Shown here: piece after piece, positions 8,491 through 17,200 of the stretch | Position numbering within the stretch: position 1 is the first letter of the stretch | Layout of the letters: each line of letters starts with the position of its first letter | Assembly: GCF_000687995.1 (NCBI RefSeq) | Contig: NZ_JIAC01000001.1 | Coordinates: 2,666,001-2,730,000 of the forward strand | Reading direction: 5' to 3' | Origin: Selenomonas ruminantium AC2024 | GTDB taxonomy: Bacteria > Bacillota > Negativicutes > Selenomonadales > Selenomonadaceae | Length of the DNA stretch: 64,000 bases | Position numbers and translations under genes: made by a program | The notes under the pieces: generated by a model | What the model was told of the DNA's origin: nothing | Databases searched by the model: none | What the model saw: the letters and a program-made list of their open reading frames with translations, nothing else

Positions 8491-9243
8491 ATGCATGTTC
8501 GCCATAGCAAGTTACTGAGCCTTGTCAATCAGCACAACCGCATTGCGGTGACGGATTTAGCCAAGGCGTTGGACGTTTCCGAGGTCACCATCCGCAAGGA
8601 TTTGAATCTGCTGGAAAAAAAGGGCTTATTGCGCCGGGAACACGGTTATGCCCGGCTTACCACCAGTGATGATATCGGCAACCACCTTTCCTTTAACTAC
8701 GAAGTGAAACTGCGCATTGCCCGCCGGGCAGCAGAGAGCGTCCATAACGGGGAAACCATCATGATTGAATCCGGCAGCTGCTGCGCCCTGCTGGCAGAAG
8801 AAATTGCGGCTAACCGCCGGGATGTAACCATCATCACCAACTCCGCTTTTATTGCCGACTACATCCGCAAATATCCCAATGTACGGGTGATTCTTTTGGG
8901 CGGCGAGTATCAGAAGGAATCACAGGTCATGGTGGGTCCTATGATTCGCAGCTGTGTCCGGGATTTCTATGTGAGCAAATTCTTCGTGGGCATTGACGGT
9001 GTGGATAATCTTGGCTTTATGTCCAATGATTTGATGCGCGCCGAAGCCGCCCGCGTTATGGCTGAACGGGCAGAACAAACCATCATCCTCACCGAGTCCG
9101 CCAAATTCAAGGTTCACGGTACGGTAATGCTGCTTCCCTACGCGAATGTCTCCGCCCTCTTTACCGATGACCTGGCCGCAAGCAATACCTTGAGCAACTT
9201 ACACGAACAGGGCATTCACGTTTATCCGGTAGGCAGCAAATAA
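8491..9243 (+). CDS. DeoR-family transcriptional regulator
   Basis: The complete 250-aa protein has an N-terminal DeoR helix-turn-helix (LVNQHNRIAVTDLAKALDVSEVTIRKDLNLLEKKG) and a C-terminal phosphosugar-sensor domain (TIITNSAFIADYI, LLGGEY, FFVGIDGVD, LTESAKF). Family members repress sugar or nucleoside operons and release DNA on binding a phosphorylated intermediate. The neighbours (rpsT and the end of the flagellar cluster) give no clue to its target, and it appears monocistronic between its own promoter and terminator. It is distinct in sequence from the partial DeoR protein at the left edge. Confidence 0.93.
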   Translation: MHVRHSKLLSLVNQHNRIAVTDLAKALDVSEVTIRKDLNLLEKKGLLRREHGYARLTTSDDIGNHLSFNYEVKLRIARRAAESVHNGETIMIESGSCCALLAEEIAANRRDVTIITNSAFIADYIRKYPNVRVILLGGEYQKESQVMVGPMIRSCVRDFYVSKFFVGIDGVDNLGFMSNDLMRAEAARVMAERAEQTIILTESAKFKVHGTVMLLPYANVSALFTDDLAASNTLSNLHEQGIHVYPVGSK

Positions 9244-9255
9244 ACTGCAATAGCC

Positions 9256-9300
9256 AAAAATAAGGTTTGAAAGCACATTCGGCTTTCAAACCTTATTTTT
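9256..9300. terminator. Bidirectional terminator between the DeoR gene and the flagellar cluster
   Basis: A perfect 19-bp inverted repeat (9256-9274 with 9282-9300, 7-nt loop) has A-rich and T-rich ends, so it ends in a U-run in either direction. It separates two convergent units: the plus-strand regulator and the minus-strand flagellar/chemotaxis cluster, whose last stop codon overlaps it. Confidence 0.93.
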
Positions 9301-10090
9301 ATTCCAAATCCCGTTTATTCATTTCCTGTAGAAGTTCAATAGCCCCACGGCCCATGCCCGTTTCCCGGGCAGTCTCCTCTATAGAATAGCCGCTCCGCAG
9401 CAAGGCTTTTGCCTTGGCCGCATTGGGAGAAATCGCCTTTTCCGGCTTACGCTGTGGCTCTTCTGGTTCCGGCTGTTTTTCTTCCGGTTCTTCCTCAGGC
9501 ACAAGGGGCTCCGGCATATCCTCCGGGCGACGGTTCATCGCTTCAGCCAGACCTGCGGCCTGCTGCGCATTGATTGCCGGTTCCGCACTTTCTTCCCGGT
9601 CCAGGGAATTCTGCAGCACCGTAGCAAAATCCTGTGAGTTCACACGCTGTAAAGGAGCCTGCGCCTGCATCTGCTGCGGCATATTCTGGGTCATGTTCAT
9701 CACAGGCACAACCGGCTGATGTGGTACCAAAGGAACAGACTGATAAGCCGCAAGTTCAGCAATCGTCTTGCGGGCTTCGGTGAGCTCGCGATTCAGTGCC
9801 GCAGAGCGTTCTTCCATCTCGCCTGCCAGCCGCTTGTATTCGTTTAGACCTGCTTCGAGCCGTACATTGCGCTCATCGGCCTGCCGCAAAAGGTTTTCCA
9901 AATGCTGGATATGATTACCCATACGGGCGATAACGGCATCGGCAGAGCGGGTCAGTTCCGCCTTGAGCTGTTCTGTGGACTCACGCAGTTCTTCTGTGTC
10001 CACGCCTTTCTGCCGCTGGGAGATAAAGCGCACCACCAGGACCAACAGTGCCCCTGCGATAATGAGAAATCCTAATATTTCTGGAACCAT
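9299..10090 (-). CDS. SwrB/YlxL-like membrane-anchored coiled-coil protein
   Basis: This 263-aa protein has one N-terminal transmembrane segment (about 4-22), a long coiled coil (about 30-115), a Pro/Gln/Glu-rich spacer (about 120-220) and a C-terminal helix-turn-helix-like block AKALLRSGYSIEETARETGMGRGAIELL. It is the last gene of the cluster. In Bacillus the SwrB protein, also a single-pass protein with a cytoplasmic coiled coil, follows sigD and helps activate the flagellar export apparatus. Position and architecture suggest the same role, but the similarity is structural and positional, not proven. Confidence 0.55.
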   Translation of the reverse strand: MVPEILGFLIIAGALLVLVVRFISQRQKGVDTEELRESTEQLKAELTRSADAVIARMGNHIQHLENLLRQADERNVRLEAGLNEYKRLAGEMEERSAALNRELTEARKTIAELAAYQSVPLVPHQPVVPVMNMTQNMPQQMQAQAPLQRVNSQDFATVLQNSLDREESAEPAINAQQAAGLAEAMNRRPEDMPEPLVPEEEPEEKQPEPEEPQRKPEKAISPNAAKAKALLRSGYSIEETARETGMGRGAIELLQEMNKRDLE

Positions 10091-10141
10091 AGGCTAAAAA
10101 TAACACCATCCTCAAAAATTTTCTATTTTATTATACGCTAT

Positions 10142-10483
10142 TTACAGGCTAATGTCTAATAGCTGTCCCCGTGATGGGTCTGTTGCCATCTTCACCGCTG
10201 GCTGCTCTTCCATTTCTTCTTCTGGTGCCGTTTCTCCGGCACTGCGTCCTTTGCCCCCCTTGCCACCGCGATTGCGCTGGCGTTCCGGGTCATCCTTTAT
10301 GCGTCCATCTTCGAGATTTTCTTTTTCCCGCACCTGCTTTTGTTTCAGCTGGTCCTCCCGCTTCTGCTCTACCGCCTGATAATCCGCCTGCAGGGCATTG
10401 GCCTGATTGAGATTATGCTGTACCTGACCGGCATCTGTGGCCCGTGGCACTATCATCTGCATACTCATTGGGCTGACATCCAT
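10142..10483 (-). CDS. Small hydrophilic flagellar-cluster protein of unknown function
   Basis: The 113-aa, highly charged protein has no membrane segment. It begins MDVSPMSMQMIVPRATDAGQ, has a Gln/Lys/Glu-rich helical middle, a Gly/Lys patch (RGGKGGKG) and ends RGQLLDISL. AAAGGAAGGG precedes the ATG. Small proteins of this style often sit beside fapA in Firmicute flagellar clusters; I do not recognise a characterised homologue. A hairpin lies in the gap before it. Confidence 0.6.
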   Translation of the reverse strand: MDVSPMSMQMIVPRATDAGQVQHNLNQANALQADYQAVEQKREDQLKQKQVREKENLEDGRIKDDPERQRNRGGKGGKGRSAGETAPEEEMEEQPAVKMATDPSRGQLLDISL

Positions 10484-10519
10484 GCTATTCCCTTCTTTCC
10501 TGCTTGCTGATACAAACTT

Positions 10520-10542
10520 GAGGGCATCTAAAAGATGCCCTC
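10520..10542. other. Perfect hairpin between fapA and the next gene
   Basis: A 10-bp perfect stem GAGGGCATCT/AGATGCCCTC with a 3-nt loop lies just after the fapA stop. On the minus strand it lacks a real T-run (AAGTTTG), so it may be an attenuator or RNA-stability hairpin rather than a full terminator. Confidence 0.5.
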
Positions 10543-10552
10543 CTTGATTTTC

Positions 10553-12229
10553 TTAGTATGTGCCGATATCGATACGCTCGTCTTTCACCGTGAGCAGGCA
10601 GCGCCGGATGCTGCTCTGCACGTTCATAATCACCGAATTGATGGTGATGCGGACACCGGGATAAACCGTATCCGCCACGCGAATCTTGCCATCCTTCATG
10701 CGGCCCATAGCTTCTTCCAGACTCTGTATTTCCTTTTCGGCCCGCTTGATTTTCCCTGCCAGTGGGAACTGTGAGCGGGTCAGGACGTTAATCTGGTCTA
10801 TGCGCTGCTGCGGCAGACGGCTCACATCAATCTTACTCAGAGTATTGAGCATTTGCGTAATCTGTTTAAGCCTGCCGCGGTCTTCCTTGCACTCCCGGCA
10901 AATTTCAATATAACGCTGCTGTACCGTGGGGTCAACACCTACGGCCATGCGCGTCACTACAGCGGCAGCATTGCCTACCATCTTGCAGCGAATTTCTTCC
11001 CCGGCAGCGACACTGCCGCCTGTGATAATTCCCCGGCGTTCCTCAACGTACACCCGGTTGCCCGCCCGCACGTTGGAATGAAGGATAGCATCTACGATGC
11101 TGACATCACGACCGGCTTCGATATTGGCGTTCTCTGCGAACTGGGCCTGCACATCCTCAACGGCTTTGACAATGCCCCGGTTCTGCCCGTTGATACCGCC
11201 CTTGATCATCACATTGCGTCCATAGACTTCGGCGCCATTTACCATGCCGCCAATCTCAATATCGCCCGTAGCCTTGACCACAAAACCAGCTTCCACATTT
11301 CCCTTGATGGAAACACTCCCTGTAAAGTCAATATTGCCGGTTCCGGTACCTACGCTCGAACGAATATCCAGATGGGGGTCAATGTCTATCTTGCGGGTGG
11401 AATCCACAATCTGCCCGTCAATCATGGCATAGAGCTCATTTTCATTGCGGACTTCGGTATTCTTCCCCTGTGGCATAGGAATCGGACGCCCTGTACGGGC
11501 CGGCACATCGAGTCCAAAGATGTTCTTTCCGGGCGTGCCTTCCGTCTGAGGAATTCGCACCGCCAGCAGGTCACCCTTTTTGACTAGTACAAAAAGTCCC
11601 ATGTCCTTATAATCGGCTCGATTGAATTCATCAATCTTCGGCCTGTTTTTCTGCGACAGGTCAAACTTGCGCTCAATGCGGGCATTCTCCCCATGCTGTA
11701 CCTGTTTGCCTTCAGCTGCCACAAAGGGGGTCAGGCTGGTCACCCCGTTTTTGATGGTCTCTTCGTTAATCCCGTAGACCACCCCTTTTTCTTCCAAAGC
11801 AGCCTTAATATCCTCTACTTGCGGCAGTTTCGTACCTTTGCTGGTATCGTAACGCACTGTAGCAATCATCTGATCCCGGCTGATGTCAATTATGATACCA
11901 GCCAATTCCTCGTTTTCTGTATCCGCTTCTGTCTCCGGTGCATTTTCCTGGGAGCTAAACTCCTCTTCTTCCTCCGGCATCACTTCCACGAATTCGTCTG
12001 CCAGCTTGCGGCGCTCCCCCGCAGCTTCACGGATAATCTTGGACAGTTCGATAACATCGTAGTCGATAACACCATTATCCTGTAAAGTCTGCCGCACATC
12101 CGAAAGCTCAAAAAGCATCTCCGTGCCATCACTGGGATATACCGTCACGAAAACGCCATCCTGAAGGAATTCAAGCAGATAACCTGCGTCTGGACCGCCG
12201 ACTGCTGGGCGTAATGTCTGGTCATCCAT
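10553..12229 (-). CDS. fapA: FapA (DUF342) flagellar assembly protein A
   Basis: This 558-aa protein has an N-terminal alpha/beta region with an acidic insert (EEEEEFSSQENAPETEADTENEE), then the DUF342 core. The core is a beta-helix of Gly/Val-rich turns (GNIDFTGSVSIKGNVEAG, GDIEIGGMVNGAEVYGRNV) from about residue 290. A coiled coil follows (about 440-510) with a short beta tail. The family is widespread in Firmicutes and some proteobacteria and is often found next to flagellar regulators; its molecular role is poorly defined. AAGGGGG precedes the ATG, and it follows sigD by 22 bases. Confidence 0.85.
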   Translation of the reverse strand: MDDQTLRPAVGGPDAGYLLEFLQDGVFVTVYPSDGTEMLFELSDVRQTLQDNGVIDYDVIELSKIIREAAGERRKLADEFVEVMPEEEEEFSSQENAPETEADTENEELAGIIIDISRDQMIATVRYDTSKGTKLPQVEDIKAALEEKGVVYGINEETIKNGVTSLTPFVAAEGKQVQHGENARIERKFDLSQKNRPKIDEFNRADYKDMGLFVLVKKGDLLAVRIPQTEGTPGKNIFGLDVPARTGRPIPMPQGKNTEVRNENELYAMIDGQIVDSTRKIDIDPHLDIRSSVGTGTGNIDFTGSVSIKGNVEAGFVVKATGDIEIGGMVNGAEVYGRNVMIKGGINGQNRGIVKAVEDVQAQFAENANIEAGRDVSIVDAILHSNVRAGNRVYVEERRGIITGGSVAAGEEIRCKMVGNAAAVVTRMAVGVDPTVQQRYIEICRECKEDRGRLKQITQMLNTLSKIDVSRLPQQRIDQINVLTRSQFPLAGKIKRAEKEIQSLEEAMGRMKDGKIRVADTVYPGVRITINSVIMNVQSSIRRCLLTVKDERIDIGTY

Positions 12230-12251
12230 GATGTGTCCCCCTTAGGCTATT

Positions 12252-13019
12252 CTATACTAAGCTTGCCTTCATCCGAGCCAGATACCCCCGCATACGGAAA
12301 ATCGCTTTCGTATGCAGCTGGGAAATCCTGGCTTCCGATAGGTTAAGGATTAAGCTGATTTCTTTCAAAGTCAATTCTTCGTAGTAGTACAGCGCCACTA
12401 CCTTTTTTTCTTTTTCTGGCAGGCGCTCAATGGCTGCTGCCAAAGTCTGCCTGAGCTCCTCCCGCTCCATGCGGTCAGAAGGTCCCGGCTCACCTGTGAG
12501 CGGCGAATCTGCCCGCAAATAGTCATCCAGAGGGATGACTGTAGCCACACTTATCTGTCCCTCCAGAGCCTGTAATTCCTTCAGCGACAGCGAGAGTTCC
12601 TCCGCCAATTCTTCATCCGTAGCAGGTCTGCCCAAACGATTTTCCAAATCATAGACCGCCTGCTCATAGCGCCGGATACGCTGACGTATGGCCACAGGCA
12701 GCCAGTCCTTGGCTCTGAGATAATCCAGCATAGCCCCGCGAATGCGGATGCCTGCATAAGTTTCAAACTTGTTCTTGCGCTCGATATCATAGCGGTCAAT
12801 GGCATCCAACAGGCCAAAGAAACCACTCGACAGCAAATCATCCCTATCCACGTGGGATGGCAGGCTGATGGCGAGCCGCCCGGCAACCAGCCTGACCAAA
12901 GGCAAATAAAATTCAGCCAGCTGGTTGCGCAGCTCTACACTCTTACTTTTCAGATAATCTTGCCACAGGGAAGCGACATCAACAGCCGGCGTATCATTTG
13001 TAAATTCAAAAGACTCCAC
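12252..13019 (-). CDS. sigD: Flagellar RNA polymerase sigma factor (sigma-28, SigD/FliA)
   Basis: The 255-aa sigma factor has region 2 (LVRLVAGRLAISLPSHVDRDDLLSSGFFGLLDAIDRYD with KFETYAGIRIRGAMLDYLR), region 3 (RIRRYEQAVYDLENRLGRPATDEELA) and region 4 (LPEKEKKVVALYYYEELTLKEISLILNLSEARISQLHTKA). It directs late flagellar and chemotaxis promoters. The start is most likely the GTG at 13019, because GGGAGGAGGG lies six bases upstream. The ATG at 13043 would place that site inside the gene. The chemotaxis-then-sigD order matches Bacillus. No anti-sigma factor FlgM gene is in the window. Confidence 0.93.
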   Translation of the reverse strand: MESFEFTNDTPAVDVASLWQDYLKSKSVELRNQLAEFYLPLVRLVAGRLAISLPSHVDRDDLLSSGFFGLLDAIDRYDIERKNKFETYAGIRIRGAMLDYLRAKDWLPVAIRQRIRRYEQAVYDLENRLGRPATDEELAEELSLSLKELQALEGQISVATVIPLDDYLRADSPLTGEPGPSDRMEREELRQTLAAAIERLPEKEKKVVALYYYEELTLKEISLILNLSEARISQLHTKAIFRMRGYLARMKASLV

Positions 13020-13081
13020 CGAACGCCCTCCTCCCATCAACATCTAAGTTCCAAGTTAGGTAAATTTAGCAAAATACGAAC

Positions 13082-13462
13082 TCATTGCGGCGAATCCATA
13101 CGCGTCAGTTCCTCACTGCTCAAAGGTTCGAACTGCGCGGGTTCACCTGTTTCTGCTGGTTCCGCTTCATCTGCCTCCGGCTGCTCCCCTTCGGCGGCCT
13201 CATCATCAGCCGCCGAAGGTTCCGCTCCTTCTACTTCTGCCAATGCCTCTTCGTCCTTTGCCTCAATGAAATCGTCAAAGTCCATGATATCATTGGCAGC
13301 CAAAATTCTCAGCACGATGTAGACAATCAAGCCGGCGCTAACAAAACCAACTATGCTGCGAAAAAACACCGTTATAAGCCGCGCATCGCTTGATAGTCCC
13401 GTAATCACGATCACCACGGCGGCGATAAAAGCGAAAACCACTGCCACATATAATTTAGCCAA
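13082..13462 (-). CDS. Two-pass membrane protein with acidic tail, unknown function
   Basis: The 126-aa protein has two hydrophobic segments (about 4-22 and 30-52) followed by a strongly acidic, Ala/Glu/Pro-rich cytoplasmic tail ending EPLSSEELTRMDSPQ. The start is a TTG at 13462 behind AGGTG. It is in-line between cheD and sigD with small gaps, so it is part of the operon. I do not recognise a characterised family; membrane partner of the chemotaxis or export machinery is a guess from position only. Confidence 0.6.
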   Translation of the reverse strand: MAKLYVAVVFAFIAAVVIVITGLSSDARLITVFFRSIVGFVSAGLIVYIVLRILAANDIMDFDDFIEAKDEEALAEVEGAEPSAADDEAAEGEQPEADEAEPAETGEPAQFEPLSSEELTRMDSPQ

Positions 13463-13493
13463 AATCTTTTCACCTGCAAATCTAGTCTAATAA

Positions 13494-13979
13494 TTAAATC
13501 TCTTTTTCGCCTTTATCAATAGTCTTAACCTTATACACACCAGTATTCAAGTCGATGGACACCGTGCGACCATAAGTTCCGCCAGTATCTTCGGCAATGA
13601 TTTTAATTCCCTGGTCCTTTAGAATCTTCTTGGCTGCCTCCGCATTGCGGCTGCCGACACGCATGATATCGGTAGCGTTCTGGAAGGCAAACATCTGCGC
13701 TCCGCCGGCGATTTTAGCCACCAGGCGGGTTTTCACCGCGCCCAGAGCCAATACATCCTTGAGCATCAGCGGTAATCCTGTATCCGCAAATTTTGCCGGA
13801 TTGTCCGTAGGACGAGCCTGCGTACTATCGGGAAGCATGATATGCAGGAGCCCGCCGACTTTCGTCTGCGGGTCATACAGGGAGATCCCGATGCAAGACC
13901 CAAGACCATAGCTGATGATTGTTGACGGAGCAGAACCAACTTTATAGTCGGCCATACCGACTCGGATAAGATCTGCCAT
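13494..13979 (-). CDS. cheD: CheD chemoreceptor glutamine deamidase
   Basis: This protein of about 161 aa has the Cys-His catalytic arrangement: GLGSCIGISLYD (nucleophile Cys) and LLHIMLPDS (His). KIAGGAQMF and the GGTYGRTV end block of CheD are also present. It deamidates glutamines in chemoreceptors and binds CheC. The ATG at 13979 has AGGAG nine bases upstream and follows the cheC stop by one base; the TTG at 13988 would sit directly on the ribosome-binding site. The adjacent cheC gives the known CheC-CheD partner pair. Confidence 0.95.
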   Translation of the reverse strand: MADLIRVGMADYKVGSAPSTIISYGLGSCIGISLYDPQTKVGGLLHIMLPDSTQARPTDNPAKFADTGLPLMLKDVLALGAVKTRLVAKIAGGAQMFAFQNATDIMRVGSRNAEAAKKILKDQGIKIIAEDTGGTYGRTVSIDLNTGVYKVKTIDKGEKEI

Positions 13980-13980
13980 A

Positions 13981-14595
13981 TCACTCAACTCCTACAGCTT
14001 TTATAATCGTCTCCAACGAACCCGGGTCGGGAACCAGGAAGAACTGGCCATTGATGCCATCATCCTCTGAGAGGAATTCCGTTTCAATAACCAAAGCCTG
14101 GTCACCCATCTGGCCCAGCTGGGCCAGAACCACATTCAAAAGCGCACCTGCCATATCCATAGCCAAAGCCGGGATAGAGGGCAGCATGGTAATCTTCGTA
14201 AAGGTAAAGAAGGCATTGAGATACGCACCGGACAGGATGTTGCCGATTTCCATCAGGGCCGATTCATCCATGAAGTCCAGACTGTTGGTCTGCCCATGGG
14301 GTTTGCCCATCAGCGTATCCACCAGATAAAACGCCGACTTCTGAGGAAGCAGGAACAGGATGTTACTGGGAGCCTTGCCATAAACACGAAGGAAAATACC
14401 CACTACTACAGCATCGGGGCCGCCCACCAAATCCGGCACCATTTCCAAAGGCACCAGTGCCACCTTGGGCACATTCATATCAATTCTCCGGTTGATGACC
14501 TGGGACAGGGCCGTAGCCGAGTTCCCAGCACCAACGTTACCAATCTCGCGTAATGCATCCAGCTGATTGGCGGAAAGGTTTAATTCTTCGGTCAT
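13981..14595 (-). CDS. cheC: CheC, CheY-P phosphatase and CheD partner
   Basis: This protein of about 204 aa has two phosphatase-type motifs, LREIGNVGAGNSATALS and ALMEIGNILSGAYLNAF, each with the E-x2-N core that hydrolyses CheY-phosphate. The ATG at 14595 has TGAGGTG six bases upstream; an in-frame GTG at 14604 overlaps that site. It works in chemotaxis adaptation, with activity raised by CheD binding. It is the fourth gene of the cheB-cheA-cheW-cheC-cheD run. Confidence 0.95.
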   Translation of the reverse strand: MTEELNLSANQLDALREIGNVGAGNSATALSQVINRRIDMNVPKVALVPLEMVPDLVGGPDAVVVGIFLRVYGKAPSNILFLLPQKSAFYLVDTLMGKPHGQTNSLDFMDESALMEIGNILSGAYLNAFFTFTKITMLPSIPALAMDMAGALLNVVLAQLGQMGDQALVIETEFLSEDDGINGQFFLVPDPGSLETIIKAVGVE

Positions 14596-14616
14596 AGTCG
14601 ACACCTCATTTTTACT

Positions 14617-15078
14617 TTACTTCCCATCGCCAGTTGCACCAATAATCTCTTCCAGATTCAGCATGATGATAAGTCTGCCATCCACATTGCCGATACCGTT
14701 GAGGAAACGGGAACCGCTGCGGTCATTGGTAGCCTTCTTGGTATCCACTGTCTTGCTGCCAATGGTAAGCACTTCCGTCACCGCATCCACCAGCATACCT
14801 ACATGCAGTTCATCAATCGTCACCGTTACAATGCGGGTATTTTCCGTATAGGGAGTTTCTGCCAGCCCCAGACGCTTTTTCAGGTCGATAACCGGCAGTA
14901 CCGAACCACGCAGGTTGATAACGCCTTTGATAAAGTCCGCTGCAAAGGGAACGCGGGTGATATCCGTCATGTTGCGGATTTCCTGCACATTCAGAATGCT
15001 GACACCATATTCTTCATCACGTAGCTTAAAGGCTACGACCTGCACTTCATCATTCTGTTTGGTTTCTTCGTTTGCCAT
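14617..15078 (-). CDS. cheW: CheW chemotaxis coupling protein
   Basis: This 153-aa protein is a single CheW domain: VVAFKLRDEEYGVSILNVQEI, GVINLRGSVLPVIDLKKR and MLVDAVTEVLTI. It bridges chemoreceptors to CheA. AAGGAGG precedes the ATG at 15078 by nine bases. It lies between cheA and cheC with gaps of about 13 and 21 bases. Confidence 0.96.
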   Translation of the reverse strand: MANEETKQNDEVQVVAFKLRDEEYGVSILNVQEIRNMTDITRVPFAADFIKGVINLRGSVLPVIDLKKRLGLAETPYTENTRIVTVTIDELHVGMLVDAVTEVLTIGSKTVDTKKATNDRSGSRFLNGIGNVDGRLIIMLNLEEIIGATGDGK

Positions 15079-15091
15079 GGTTACTGCCTCC

Positions 15092-17179
15092 TTACTGCTG
15101 CATCATCGTAGCCACATCGAGAATCAAAGCCACACGGCCATCGCCGAGGACCGTAGCACCGGAGAACATCTTGAGTCCGGTGAAGAGGTTGCCCAGGGTC
15201 TTGATTACGATTTCCTGCTGTCCGATAAGGTTGTCCACTACGATACCTGCTTTGGCTTCGCCAGCATGAACAACTACGACGAAAATCTCATCCGAATCCT
15301 TCACATGAGGTATCTGCAGGGTTTCTTCCATGCGGATAATCGGAATAATCTCACCGCGCAGAACGATAACTTCACGGTTGCGTACCGTCTTGATGTCCGT
15401 GGGCTGAATGTTGATGGTGCTATCGATGGAGCCCAGCGGAATTGCATAAATTTCTTCCTGAACCTTAACCAGCATGGCCTGAATGATAGCCAAGGTCAGC
15501 GGCAGTTTAATCTTAAATACCGAACCTTCGTCAATCTTGGTTTCTACGTCAACGTGGCCGGACAGAGATTCAATCTTGCTACGTACAACGTCCATACCTA
15601 CGCCGCGGCCGGAAATATCGGTAATCTGCTCAGCCGTAGAGAAGCCCGGCAGGAAAATCAGACGAACAGCATCGGCATCATCGAGCTTATCCGCATCTTC
15701 CTGCGAAATCATGCCCTTTTCAACGGCCTTTTTGCGAATCTTGCTGGCGTCGATACCTTTACCATCATCTGTAACCATGATGACGACGTTATTGCCTTCA
15801 TGACGGGCGATAAGTCCGACTTCACCAGTACGGGGTTTGCCCTTGGCTTCACGTTCATCCGGGTGTTCAACACCATGGTCGAGGGAGTTACGCAGCAGGT
15901 GCATGATCGGATCGCCGATTTCATCGATAACGGTACGGTCAAGTTCTGTTTCCTCACCTTCGATGGTCAGGTTTATCTCTTTATTCAGTTCCTTGGATAC
16001 GTCACGCACCATGCGAGGGAAACGGTTAAATACCGCACTTACCGGCACCATGCGGACCTTCATAACGATGTTCTGCAGGTCTGTGGTTACTCTGTCCATC
16101 TGCTCCAGCGTTTCTGTGAGTTCGCTTAAGCGGTGAGCCTGGCCAATCTGCTCCAGACGGACCTTATTGATAACCAACTCGCCCATAAGGTTCATAAGCG
16201 TATCCAGCTTGTCGATATCTACGCGTACCGACTGGCTCTGATGGCCCTTCTTCTGTGCCGCTGCGGCGGGTTTGGCAGCAGGCTTGGCGGCTGGCTTCGG
16301 TGCAGCTGGTTTTGGTGCTACGGCAGCCGGTGCAGGAGCAGCTGGTGCTGCTGCCGGTGCAGGCGCTGCGGCCGGTGCTGCAGCTGCCGGTTTATCGGGG
16401 TCAACCACTTCCACGACAATCTTATCGATTTCTGAAATGGTACTCAGCGAATCTTCTACAGCCTTCTTGTCAGCCCCTGTAACCATCAGAATGTCAAAGC
16501 TGTGCTCAAATTTTTCTTGTTCCAAATCCTCGGCAGGCGGGATGGATTTAATCACATCACCCAACTCATCCAAAGCATTCATAACCATGTAGGAACGGGC
16601 CGACTTCAGCAGGCAGGTTTCCGACAGGGTTACCTGAATATGAACGCCCACCATGCCGCCGGACTTGGCCTGACGAAGCATATCTTTATCCGTATCGGTA
16701 AGTTCAATGCCGATGCCAGCATCTGCTGGTGCCGGTGCAGCCTCTGCAGCAGGTGCCGAAGCGGCAGGTGCAGCCGGTGCAGCAGCTGGTGCCGGTTCAC
16801 CCTTGGAAATGGAGCTGAGTTTTGCCACCAAATCGCTGACATCGACTACATCTTCCGAATCACCATTTGCGACACTGTCAATCATCTGCTCCAGGGAGTC
16901 CAGACATTTGAACAGAGTATCGATAATATCTTCATCCAGTTTCAGCTGTTCCTTACGGATAAGGTCCAGCACGTCTTCCATTTCGTGGGTAAGTTCGGCA
17001 ATCTTATTATATCCCATGGTTGCCGACATGCCCTTAAGTGTATGGGCGTTACGAAAAATATCATTTACTACCGAAATCTCTTCTGGATTTTCCTCCAAGC
17101 TTAAAAGGCCTTCGTTCAAGGACTGCAAATGCTCATGAGATTCATCCAAAAACATATCCATATACTGATTGGTATCCAT
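15092..17179 (-). CDS. cheA: CheA chemotaxis histidine kinase
   Basis: The 695-aa kinase has all five domains: HPt (1-105, phosphorylated His46 in NAHTLKG), a CheY/CheB-binding P2 domain (about 160-265), dimerisation P3 (about 310-375), a GHKL ATPase P4 (N-box HLLRNSLDHGVEHP, GKGID, GRGVGMDVV) and a CheW-like P5 at the end. Two Ala/Pro-rich linkers flank P2 and are unusually long and repetitive (PAAAPAAPAA-type). It phosphorylates CheY (27144-27506) and CheB (next gene upstream). Confidence 0.97.
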   Translation of the reverse strand: MDTNQYMDMFLDESHEHLQSLNEGLLSLEENPEEISVVNDIFRNAHTLKGMSATMGYNKIAELTHEMEDVLDLIRKEQLKLDEDIIDTLFKCLDSLEQMIDSVANGDSEDVVDVSDLVAKLSSISKGEPAPAAAPAAPAASAPAAEAAPAPADAGIGIELTDTDKDMLRQAKSGGMVGVHIQVTLSETCLLKSARSYMVMNALDELGDVIKSIPPAEDLEQEKFEHSFDILMVTGADKKAVEDSLSTISEIDKIVVEVVDPDKPAAAAPAAAPAPAAAPAAPAPAAVAPKPAAPKPAAKPAAKPAAAAQKKGHQSQSVRVDIDKLDTLMNLMGELVINKVRLEQIGQAHRLSELTETLEQMDRVTTDLQNIVMKVRMVPVSAVFNRFPRMVRDVSKELNKEINLTIEGEETELDRTVIDEIGDPIMHLLRNSLDHGVEHPDEREAKGKPRTGEVGLIARHEGNNVVIMVTDDGKGIDASKIRKKAVEKGMISQEDADKLDDADAVRLIFLPGFSTAEQITDISGRGVGMDVVRSKIESLSGHVDVETKIDEGSVFKIKLPLTLAIIQAMLVKVQEEIYAIPLGSIDSTINIQPTDIKTVRNREVIVLRGEIIPIIRMEETLQIPHVKDSDEIFVVVVHAGEAKAGIVVDNLIGQQEIVIKTLGNLFTGLKMFSGATVLGDGRVALILDVATMMQQ

Positions 17180-17200
17180 TTGTATTCCCCCTATATCCTT

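Noticed and set aside
16240-16420. Repetitive Ala/Pro-coding DNA in cheA as a possible tandem repeat element
   Set aside because: It encodes the flexible linker between the P2 and P3 domains; the reading frame is preserved on both sides.
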